Shown: positions 1-6,114 of the stretch, in pieces
How positions within the stretch are numbered: the first letter of the stretch is position 1
How the letters are laid out: each line of letters begins with the position of its first letter
Source of the DNA: Verrucomicrobiia bacterium
GTDB taxonomy: Bacteria > Verrucomicrobiota > Verrucomicrobiia > JABWAM01
Reading direction: 5' to 3'
DNA: 6,114 bases
NCBI GenBank assembly: GCA_013360985.1
Contig: JABWAM010000149.1
Location: 1 to 6,114 of the forward strand
The notes under the pieces: generated by a model
Databases searched by the model: none
What the model was told of the DNA's origin: nothing
The model's input: only the letters and a program-made list of their open reading frames with translations
Program-made: the position numbers and the translations under genes

Positions 1-126
1 GGTCGCGAAGCGAGGGAGGGCGCCGCCGCCGCGGCCGCGGCTTGAGCCCAAAATGTGGCGAGGGCGTCGCATGTTCTTCGACCGAGGATGGACCCCTCCA
101 CGCCTTACGCGGGGATTTGGCGCCAA
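1..126. other. Spacer downstream of the heparinase-like gene, palindrome-rich
   Basis: No supported gene lies here. Visible structure includes a perfect 10-base palindrome, TTGGCGCCAA (117-126), directly after the TAG stop (127-129); a 12-base palindrome, CCGCGGCCGCGG (29-40); and small hairpins at 3-13 (4-bp stem, 3-base loop) and 58-70 (4-bp stem, 5-base loop). None is followed by a T-run on the minus strand, so I cannot call a terminator. A minus-strand ATG at 72-70 opens a 24-codon frame running off the left edge (beginning MRRPRHILG). It could be the start of a third gene but has no distinguishing features. Confidence 0.5.
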
Positions 127-3100
127 CTACGGCGGCGGCAGGCGAACCGGTCCTCGGGCGAGATCGGCAACGGCAACTTTGTGGGTCTTGCTGCCGATCG
201 TGATTTCGAGATCCGCATCGCCCTGAACTTCCCAGCCGCCCTCGTCGAGGCGGCGCACTGAAGCGAACGTGGGCAGACGGACCGGATCGCCCCGGCCATA
301 CGCCCAAAGACGGATGCGTTTCGAGGGTTCGAAATCGGCGGGGGAAACCGGGCCGTCGAGGACGAAGCGGGGTCCCTGGGAACGTTCCACGCGCCAGGTT
401 TTCGTCAGGGAATCGTTGGAAAGCGTCATCCCCTCGGCGTTTCCGCGTCCCTGCGGAAGGTCGAGCCCCCCGACCACCACGCGTTCGTCGCGAGAAACCT
501 TGTCGAGCGCCGCGCGATAAAAATCGGCGCTTCGCGTGACGGTGACGCGGCAGCCCGCGCCCTCGGGGACAATGTCTGCGGAGGTGAACGTCGTACGGTT
601 CGGTCCGTCGCCGACTTCAAAGGCGCGCCCTGCGGAAGCGGCCGGCCATGCGGTGTCCAGGCGCAGCGTCTTTTTCGCATGGTCCACCTCCGCGAGGCGT
701 CCGGTGTGCGCGCGCTTGGCGACGGCCAGGCGAATCCCCGTCGCTTCGAGGAGGGTTCCGCCGGTGAGAGAGGCCTGGCGCACGCCGCGCGCGTCTCGGG
801 AAAGAAACCCGAACTCGCCGGAAATTCGGCACGCGGCTTCGGGGATCTTCCTTTCCTGCTCGGGGCGTCCGTCGGCGAAGCAGAGATCGGTGCGGCCACT
901 CTGCGTTTTGACCTCGACGGCAACGGCGCGAAGGGCATCGATTTCATTGCGCTCGACCTCCAGAAGTTTTTCCGAGGCGAGGAAGCGCGTCCCCGCATAC
1001 GGCTCGATGATCGCGGCAAAGGCCGATTCCAACGGGGCGTCCTTGGCCCGCCGTTGGAGCATGACGTTCGTGAAGCGATATTTCACGGGGGACTGGGCGG
1101 TCTCCTCCACGTCGGCCTTGAGCGCGCGCATCCCGCTCGCGCCAAGCAGCGCGAGACGGGTGAACTTGCGCGGACCGGAATCCGCGTAGTTCTTTTTGAG
1201 CATTTGCTGTTCGCTGCCGGCCTTGCCGTCGCGGGAGTAGCGCCACGTCGCTTCGAAGGTCGCGGGGCAATCGCCCGCCTCTTTGGTCGCGCCGGCCAAC
1301 TCGAAGATTTTGAGATACTCGTTTTCGCTTTCCTGTCCTCGGGCCGGTCGGACATCGTTCACGGGCTTTGCGTTTGAAGCGTTCCATCGGAAGTCGTCCT
1401 GGACCATCGCGTGAAAACAGTAGGTGTGCAGGTGTCCCCCCGAAACGCGGAACACATCGAAGACGTAGGAGTTCGGCGTCGTCACCTCCTGGGGCAGCGC
1501 GCTTCCGGGGCGTTGCTGCTCCGCGGCGAGACGCTGCGATCCGCGCCCCTCATCTACGTCCAGGAGGGCGACCTGACGCTGAAAGAGCTTCGCGCCGCGC
1601 GGGGGGAGCGCGGACGCGAGGAGATAACGCGCTCCCTCCGCGTCGGAGAGGGTTCGAACGGTCGCCGGGCTCAAAAGCCCGTATTCGCCGCTGCTCAAGC
1701 CGTCCACTTCGACGGTGTTGTGGATGCGGGAAAAACGGTCGTTCGGCTTCGAATATCCCGAGCGTTGGCCGCCGTCCACGGTCATCGGCAACCCGTGGGC
1801 CACGATCTGCAGGTCCAACGTGTCGGCATGCGCATGCCCGTAGCCGACGCCCGCGCGAACATAGGCCGCGCGACGGAAACGGGGATCGTCGTGCCGCAGA
1901 CCGGTTTCGAGCGCGCCGAACCAATTGGCGAGCACGCGCGAGCGCAGATCGAGCCAGGGGGCGCGCTTCACGGACGCGGCGGCCTCTTCGATCCGCTTCC
2001 ATTCCGCGTCGTTTTCTCCTCTGCGTCCGTTCAAATGCGCGAGAATCCATGCGAAGCGGGGATTTTTCGACCAACGCCATCCCTGACGGGCTGCTTCCAG
2101 GAGTTCTTGCCCCAGGGTCGCGCCGGGAGATTTGTCGGGCCCGCACACATCCCCGATGCGCGCGAAATCTTGGCCCGCGATCGTGATTCCGAGCTGCCAT
2201 TCGCAATGCGCGAGGGTTTTCGGGTAGAGGTCGGGATTTCCGAGGTCGAACTTGGGGTTTCCTCCCGCGCGGAGATACGGCTCCAACGCCGCCGCCATCC
2301 TGCGCCCCCCCTCCCCCTGGGCGTAGTAGGTCGAGCCGATATACTGCGCGCCCTCCTGGTCGCAGCCTGAGACCAGGAGATCGGGTACGCCCGCCGGCGC
2401 GAGAGGATAGATGAACGTTCGATCGAAGAGCCATTCCATCCAAGGGTCGGTCACGGAACGATCTCCGAGCGTGGCGGCGGCTTGGGCGATGCCCAGAGGA
2501 TGTGTGTAGGTGTGATAACGGAGGATGCGCTTGGCCGTGGTCTGAACCAGATATTGGTCGAGGAGGCGGATCACGTCCTGCGAGGTCTTCACCCAGGGAA
2601 TGAACCGATGGAGCGACTGGGCGAGTTCTTCGTTGCCCTGAATGAAATCGAAGAGTTGATCGTACACCGTCAGGGCGTCGAGATAGTTTTGATAATGGCT
2701 CCGCCACATCTGCTCCATCTCGCGCTGGCGACAGGCGACATCGCGTCCCATGAACGCCTCGGCCGCCAACGCGTGATTGATGGCGCTCCGGTTGTCGATG
2801 GCGGGAAGCTGGTACGCATACCGCACGAGATCCACCGCCGCGTCGCGCGCGAGGTCGCGATGGCCGGTCTGAAGCCAGGCTTTCACCGCGCCGGCCATGC
2901 AGGGCGCCGGGCGGATGCGCGCATGCGCCGCGCGCGCGATCGGCGCGAAGACGCGCCCTTTCGCGGAGTCTTTCGGATCGGGAAACAGAAGCCCCAAGCC
3001 GTCGTCTTTGTAGGGGTACGGATCCGGAAGAGGTTTCCCCGCCAGGAAATCGCCGAGGGAATACGCCAGACCAAGCTTCTTGTTGACGAGAAAGTCGTTC

Positions 3101-4161
3101 CATCGCGCGGGATTGAGGTCGAGGGTCCCCAAACCGGCGTTCAAGGGACCGAGTTCGCCCCCCGCATTTTCCCATTTCCCGAACTCCGCCTCGATCTGTT
3201 CGAGCGTTTGATCCGCGACCCCTTGGATGACGCCTCTCGGCAACGGCAAGTGAACAAAAAGCCCCTGGCGATTGAGCGGAGGCAACCACCTCCAAATCGC
3301 CTCGTCGCGCGCGAGACGCTGTTCCGGAGAGTAGGCGGGATACTGCGCGACGAGCTTGGCGGCGGAACTCGGGGCGCTCCGAATCTGGGCGAGATCTTCG
3401 TCCGTGGTCAGAGTGCGCCGCGTCTTGATCGCGCGGGGAACGGTGCCCGCCATCACGTCGTCGAGGCTGACGTGATGGACGAGGAGATCCACGCCGCTGG
3501 CCTTGTCCACGAACACCTCGGCGGCATAGACCCGCCGTTCCGGAGCATGAAAATACAGTTCCGCGACGCTGTAAAACTCGTCCACGTACCCGCACCGGAT
3601 CCGCGAGGTGGAGGTCTCCCCTTTCCGCCCGTCGTTCACCCGCATGCCGATCACGAGAGGCGCGCGGAAATCGCGGAGTTTCGCCGTCTCCACGGCGCCG
3701 ATGACGCGGACCGCGTAAAGCCCCGCGTCGAGCGTTCCCAAATCCAGACGGAACACGGGGCCGTTTGCGGCAAATCGCACCACGGGAACCGGCGCCAGCT
3801 TTTCGCCGGTCGCCGTCGCCCGCCCATTCTTCGGCTGCCGATACACGGGGGAGGCGTAGGTTTCGGATGTTGCGCCTTCGGCGCCCGGAATGTTCGGCGC
3901 CGTCCAAATGTTCAACTGGCTTTGCCGATCAAAAAAGCTCCGCACCTTGAGATACTTCATGAAGTAAGCGCGGAAATGTTCGACCGATCCCGGATACAGC
4001 TCGACCTCCGGCCCCGGGCCGGTGTTCTGCGACGAATCGGGGAGCTTGAGCCCCGCCAACGGCCCGCCGACCTCAAACTCCTCCGCGCCGCGGAGCGCGC
4101 CCGCCCCGCAGAGGCCCGCCAGAAGGATTGCGATCAGAACGCGGCGTCGCCGTCTCAACAT
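127..4161 (-). CDS. Large secreted heparinase II/III-like polysaccharide lyase
   Basis: Probable exported polysaccharide lyase of 1344 residues, expected to cleave uronic-acid glycans by beta-elimination; substrate unknown. Residues 1 to about 25 form a signal peptide: an Arg-rich start (MLRRRRR), a hydrophobic core (VLIAILLAGLCGAGAL), then RGAEE. About 32-240 is beta-rich and may be an accessory sandwich domain. About 250-690 is helix-rich and fits the alpha/alpha toroid; it includes CDQEGAQYIGSTYY (600-613), resembling the family's acidic-Glu-Gly-Tyr segment, where Y607 or Y612 may be catalytic. GHAHAD (775-780), VDGG (795-798) and IHNTVEVDG (813-821) mark the heparinase II/III beta-sandwich domain. 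H776 and H778 correspond in spacing to His406/His408 of Pedobacter heparinus heparinase II, and D796 to its zinc ligand Asp425; H814 is the likely third ligand. FDVFRVSGGHLHTYCFH (901-917) continues the domain. Residues from about 1050 on are unassigned. Heparinase II has 772 residues, so this is unusually large. The frame extends to an ATG at 4308, overlapping the upstream gene, but the signal peptide supports 4161. The upstream purines (GAAAG) are a weak ribosome site. Confidence 0.9.
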   Translation of the reverse strand: MLRRRRRVLIAILLAGLCGAGALRGAEEFEVGGPLAGLKLPDSSQNTGPGPEVELYPGSVEHFRAYFMKYLKVRSFFDRQSQLNIWTAPNIPGAEGATSETYASPVYRQPKNGRATATGEKLAPVPVVRFAANGPVFRLDLGTLDAGLYAVRVIGAVETAKLRDFRAPLVIGMRVNDGRKGETSTSRIRCGYVDEFYSVAELYFHAPERRVYAAEVFVDKASGVDLLVHHVSLDDVMAGTVPRAIKTRRTLTTDEDLAQIRSAPSSAAKLVAQYPAYSPEQRLARDEAIWRWLPPLNRQGLFVHLPLPRGVIQGVADQTLEQIEAEFGKWENAGGELGPLNAGLGTLDLNPARWNDFLVNKKLGLAYSLGDFLAGKPLPDPYPYKDDGLGLLFPDPKDSAKGRVFAPIARAAHARIRPAPCMAGAVKAWLQTGHRDLARDAAVDLVRYAYQLPAIDNRSAINHALAAEAFMGRDVACRQREMEQMWRSHYQNYLDALTVYDQLFDFIQGNEELAQSLHRFIPWVKTSQDVIRLLDQYLVQTTAKRILRYHTYTHPLGIAQAAATLGDRSVTDPWMEWLFDRTFIYPLAPAGVPDLLVSGCDQEGAQYIGSTYYAQGEGGRRMAAALEPYLRAGGNPKFDLGNPDLYPKTLAHCEWQLGITIAGQDFARIGDVCGPDKSPGATLGQELLEAARQGWRWSKNPRFAWILAHLNGRRGENDAEWKRIEEAAASVKRAPWLDLRSRVLANWFGALETGLRHDDPRFRRAAYVRAGVGYGHAHADTLDLQIVAHGLPMTVDGGQRSGYSKPNDRFSRIHNTVEVDGLSSGEYGLLSPATVRTLSDAEGARYLLASALPPRGAKLFQRQVALLDVDEGRGSQRLAAEQQRPGSALPQEVTTPNSYVFDVFRVSGGHLHTYCFHAMVQDDFRWNASNAKPVNDVRPARGQESENEYLKIFELAGATKEAGDCPATFEATWRYSRDGKAGSEQQMLKKNYADSGPRKFTRLALLGASGMRALKADVEETAQSPVKYRFTNVMLQRRAKDAPLESAFAAIIEPYAGTRFLASEKLLEVERNEIDALRAVAVEVKTQSGRTDLCFADGRPEQERKIPEAACRISGEFGFLSRDARGVRQASLTGGTLLEATGIRLAVAKRAHTGRLAEVDHAKKTLRLDTAWPAASAGRAFEVGDGPNRTTFTSADIVPEGAGCRVTVTRSADFYRAALDKVSRDERVVVGGLDLPQGRGNAEGMTLSNDSLTKTWRVERSQGPRFVLDGPVSPADFEPSKRIRLWAYGRGDPVRLPTFASVRRLDEGGWEVQGDADLEITIGSKTHKVAVADLARGPVRLPPP

Positions 4162-4252
4162 GCCCGCACTTTCGCGAATCCCCAACGGCGAACTCAAGTT
4201 GGGAAAAGTGGTCAGAATCGTTTGCCAGAACGCGCGCCGCGCCGCGCAAAGC
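4162..4252 (-). other. Intergenic gap between the two genes, with a weak hairpin
   Basis: These 91 bases separate the oxidoreductase stop (TGA at 4253-4255) from the preferred start of the heparinase-like gene. One short inverted repeat is visible: CCCAAC at 4181-4186 pairs with GTTGGG at 4198-4203 around an 11-base loop. It is not followed by a T-run on the minus strand, so it does not look like an intrinsic terminator. It ends 19 bases before the start codon, so an effect on translation is possible but unproven. The absence of a terminator or clear promoter favours co-transcription. The heparinase frame is open through this gap, which is why a gene caller may place its start too far upstream. 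Confidence 0.6.
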
Positions 4253-5773
4253 TCAACGCTCGATGCGCCCCGGCCTCGCGGCGTCATCGGAAAAGTTTCC
4301 GATTCCATCGAGGCCGAGCTCGCGGAGGCGCGACGGATCGCCGAGGCGAACGCCCTGGCGCAGGAGTTCCCGCTGAAGATCGCGCACGGGAAGCTCCTCG
4401 GACGGGAGTCCCCGCTGCGCGGCCAGGGCCGCCGCGGCGCCCGTCGCCTGCCCGAAAACCATGCACCCGCTCATCCCCCGGAAGAGGCGATAGTTGCCGC
4501 CGTCGGTATTCACCGATTTGCCGCTCCCGACGAGAAGCCGGCTCGCGTTCACGGGAACACACACGCCGAACGGAATTTCCGCGGTGCGGTTGGTCGCGGG
4601 GCCGAACCCGGAGCGGTCGTGGATGTTCACCGGAGGGGTTGCGATCACGTCGTCGCATTTCCACTTCGTTCCGCCTTCGCGGTAGGCGGGGATCGTGAGC
4701 TTGGATCGCCCAACGATGTGGCGGCCTCCCCGCAGGCCCAGGGCCGCGCCCAGGTGCTCCAGCCGGGACTTCTCGAATCCCGGGATCTGGCGCTTCATGA
4801 AATCCGCCGCGTAATAACAGAGGCGCTGCGCATGCGTCTCGAAACGCGAAAGCTCGCCGACGTCGATCCGATCGAAGCAGTAGTAGCCCGTGTTGATCAC
4901 CAGGGTTCCATCTTGACGGCTCGTGTACATGCCGAAGGCGTCGATGTTCTCGGCGAGCCCCCACCAGGGGCGGTTGCCGTACTGGTCCCGGCGCAACTCG
5001 CCGTAGGCGCCGCCGGCGATTTGCTCCCGCAGCCAGCGCCACTTCGGCCCGGAGTGATGCCCGAAGAAAAAAACGCGTTCCTCCCTCCAGCTTCGGACGA
5101 GCGAATGAAGGTTCGCCACGCCATCCACATTTTGCGGAAAACCTGCTTCATCCTCGGCAAGGAAACGGAGGAAACGCTCCAGGTCCACGCCGGCGAGCTT
5201 GAAGAGGAGCGACGAACTCGCGCGGTGCTCGCGCACTTCCACGCCGGCCCGCCAGGCGAGATCGGCTTCGCCGGTGCAATCCACGGTATTCTTCGCCAGG
5301 ACGGCGATCCGCCCCGATTTTCCCTCGAGGAAACAGCCCTTGACGCTGCGCCCCTCCATGAACGGACGGCAGGCCAGCGCGTGGGTCAGGATCCGGACGC
5401 CGGCTTCTTCGAGCATCTCGATCAGCGCCACCTTGAGCCGCTCGGAATCCATCGGAATCGCCTTGAGCCGCCGCCAGCCCTCCGGCGCGGCGCCCGCCGT
5501 AACGAGGCGTTCCACCACTTCGGCGGCAATGCCGTAGATCGTCTGGGATCCGTCGGCGACCACATAATGATTGCCGATGCTCGCCATCATCGTGGCGGTG
5601 GAAACTCCCCCGAGGAATCCTTCGCGTTCGGTGAGGAGCGTTGTCGCGCCGGCGCGCGCTGCGGCAAGCGCCGCGGCGCATCCTGCCAGCCCTCCTCCGG
5701 CGACCAACACATCCACCTCGGCAAAGACGGGGACTTCGCCGGCGGGTTCGTGGAGGAGACGCGGCGGAGTCAT
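4253..5773 (-). CDS. FAD-dependent oxidoreductase, PF12831-like (FAD_oxidored)
   Basis: Predicted cytoplasmic flavoprotein of 506 residues; substrate unknown. Seen in the sequence: an N-terminal Rossmann dinucleotide-binding motif, VLVAGGGLAGCAAALAAARAG, at about residues 22-42 (glycines 26, 28, 31); an acidic residue, E49, ending the second strand (TER), then EGFLGG (51-56); DCTGEADLA at 165-173, the second FAD-contacting D-x-T-G motif; LGLRGGRHIVG at 345-355; and a C-terminal FAD-closing segment, about 412-452, containing RLLVGSGKS and GCMVFGQATGAAAALAA. This order is typical of the PF12831 family, whose members are often annotated only as FAD-dependent oxidoreductase and sometimes as 'xanthan lyase'. 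No signal peptide or membrane segment is seen. I chose the ATG at 5773 because it puts 20 residues before the first beta strand. The frame stays open to a GTG at 5995, but that would add 74 Arg-rich residues encoded by hairpin-dense DNA. No good Shine-Dalgarno precedes any candidate start. It is the first gene of a probable operon with the heparinase-like gene. The family call is firm, the role is not. Confidence 0.9.
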   Translation of the reverse strand: MTPPRLLHEPAGEVPVFAEVDVLVAGGGLAGCAAALAAARAGATTLLTEREGFLGGVSTATMMASIGNHYVVADGSQTIYGIAAEVVERLVTAGAAPEGWRRLKAIPMDSERLKVALIEMLEEAGVRILTHALACRPFMEGRSVKGCFLEGKSGRIAVLAKNTVDCTGEADLAWRAGVEVREHRASSSLLFKLAGVDLERFLRFLAEDEAGFPQNVDGVANLHSLVRSWREERVFFFGHHSGPKWRWLREQIAGGAYGELRRDQYGNRPWWGLAENIDAFGMYTSRQDGTLVINTGYYCFDRIDVGELSRFETHAQRLCYYAADFMKRQIPGFEKSRLEHLGAALGLRGGRHIVGRSKLTIPAYREGGTKWKCDDVIATPPVNIHDRSGFGPATNRTAEIPFGVCVPVNASRLLVGSGKSVNTDGGNYRLFRGMSGCMVFGQATGAAAALAAQRGLPSEELPVRDLQRELLRQGVRLGDPSRLRELGLDGIGNFSDDAARPGRIER

Positions 5774-5995
5774 GGAGGTCGCGGGAGAAGTCGAAACGTC
5801 GGCGGCCTTACAAAGGCGCGGGAAACCCTTGCATCGTTTGATCGCGGAGGCGAGTCCTCTCATGCTGGCCAGAAGAGTTGGCCGCGGAGAGCGGCGCGTG
5901 CGCGCCACGAGGCGTGAGACGCGAGACGTTTCAATGGGGCCGCGGCTCGTGAGCCGCGGAAAGGAGGCCTTGACGTAGGGTGCCCCAAAATCCAC
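5774..5995 (-). other. GC-rich, hairpin-dense leader of the oxidoreductase gene
   Basis: This stretch is formally in frame with the oxidoreductase from a GTG at 5995, just after an in-frame TGA TCC, but the encoded 74 residues are Arg/Ser/Pro-rich with no recognisable domain, signal peptide or Tat motif. The DNA instead carries closely spaced short perfect inverted repeats: 5805-5817 (5-bp stem, 3-base loop), 5867-5883 (5 bp, loop 7), 5881-5895 (5 bp, loop 5), 5893-5906 (6 bp, loop 2), 5912-5922 (4 bp, loop 3) and 5940-5959 (9 bp, loop 2). That favours a structured untranslated leader or an extragenic repetitive element over an N-terminal extension. An ATG at 5863 is an alternative start but also lacks a ribosome-binding site. 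The role is unknown. Confidence 0.5.
5940..5959. repeat. Perfect 9-bp inverted repeat with 2-base loop
   Basis: CCGCGGCTC, two bases (GT), then GAGCCGCGG: a perfect, very GC-rich stem and the strongest hairpin in the window. No T-run follows on either strand, so it is not a typical intrinsic terminator. It lies about 170 bases upstream of the preferred oxidoreductase start. A similar string, differing mainly by a two-base deletion, occurs at 33-48 beyond the other end of the gene pair. That would fit a REP-like extragenic palindrome family, but two copies in a GC-rich window cannot prove it. Confidence 0.7.
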
Positions 5996-6114
5996 GGATC
6001 AACTCAATTTTCAGACGGATGTTCCCCTATTTTCGGAAGTTTTCTTGGGTATTTTCCCTGTTATTTTGTGTCGATAAAATGTTGTCACTAATCTATTCAT
6101 TTTGTTCTTGCGTG
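5996..6114. other. AT-rich intergenic block at the right edge
   Basis: Composition changes sharply here. By my count 40 of the 114 bases from 6001 to 6114 are G or C, against 44 of 60 in 5881-5940. No coding frame is convincing. TATTTT occurs at 6028-6033, 6050-6055 and 6062-6067, and ATTTTGT is directly repeated at 6063-6069 and 6099-6105. The block probably holds the promoter and operator sequences of the minus-strand genes, and perhaps those of a divergent gene beyond the window. Confidence 0.6.
6060..6088 (-). promoter_or_regulatory. Candidate sigma70-like promoter for the two-gene unit
   Basis: On the minus strand, GTGACA (6088-6083; 5 of 6 matches to TTGACA) is followed after 17 bases by AATAAC (6065-6060; 4 of 6 matches to TATAAT). 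It sits in the only AT-rich part of the window and points toward the oxidoreductase gene. Transcription would start near 6053 and leave a leader of roughly 280 bases. A short inverted repeat, ATTTT-8-AAAAT (6063-6080), covers the spacer and part of the -10 region and could be an operator. AT-rich DNA yields such matches by chance and the host's sigma factors are unknown, so this is only a candidate. Confidence 0.3.

Noticed and set aside
1..72. Possible start of a third minus-strand gene (ATG at 72-70)
   Set aside because: Only 24 codons before the window edge, Arg/Gly-rich, over palindromic GC-rich DNA; not enough to call a gene.
1825..1838. 14-base perfect palindrome GGCATGCGCATGCC
   Set aside because: It encodes the conserved His-Ala-His of the lyase; the symmetry follows from two CAT codons and is probably coincidental.
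1550..3907. 785-codon minus-strand frame inside the lyase gene
   Set aside because: Extremely Arg/Gly-rich translation typical of a shifted frame; the real frame shows continuous heparinase-like sequence through the same region.
2482..4698. 738-codon plus-strand open frame antisense to the lyase gene
   Set aside because: Arg/Gly/Pro-rich product with no domain, spanning two real genes; a mirror-frame effect of high GC codon use.
4022..5917. 631-codon plus-strand open frame antisense to the oxidoreductase gene
   Set aside because: No recognisable motifs, low-complexity composition, and it overlaps a well-supported gene on the other strand.
5960..5978. Perfect plus-strand Shine-Dalgarno-like AAAGGAGG followed by TTG
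   Set aside because: The TTG is followed by ACG and then a TAG stop, so no protein can begin there.
5774..5995. 74-residue N-terminal extension of the oxidoreductase from GTG 5995
   Set aside because: No family-like sequence precedes the Rossmann strand, there is no ribosome-binding site, and the DNA is hairpin-dense.

Overview
The window is GC-rich bacterial DNA carrying two complete protein-coding genes, both on the minus strand and probably one transcription unit. Read in the direction of transcription, a 506-residue FAD-dependent oxidoreductase (5773 to 4253) is followed, after 91 bases, by a 1344-residue exported heparinase II/III-like protein (4161 to 127). The very long plus-strand and alternate-frame open readings are GC-driven shadows of these two genes.

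The organism cannot be named from the sequence. High GC, weak or absent Shine-Dalgarno sequences, and a very large heparinase-like protein next to a PF12831-type FAD oxidoreductase would fit a Planctomycetota/Verrucomicrobiota/Lentisphaerota-type polysaccharide degrader. That placement is inference.

Layout: 1-126 is a GC-rich spacer with several short palindromes. 127-4161 is the heparinase-like gene. 4162-4252 is the intergenic gap, with one weak hairpin. 4253-5773 is the oxidoreductase gene. 5774-5995 is a very GC-rich stretch packed with short perfect hairpins; it is formally open in frame with the oxidoreductase but looks like an untranslated leader or extragenic repeat. 5996-6114 is an abruptly AT-rich block (40 G/C of 114 by my count) with a plausible sigma70-like promoter pointing toward the two genes.

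Working model (inference): the heparinase-like protein is exported and cleaves a uronic-acid-containing polysaccharide by beta-elimination. The cytoplasmic FAD enzyme may oxidise or reduce a product or related sugar. No transporter, sulfatase, regulator, RNA gene, CRISPR array or transposase is visible. I see no clearly novel system, but the gene pair, the oversized lyase and the hairpin-rich flanks merit checking.
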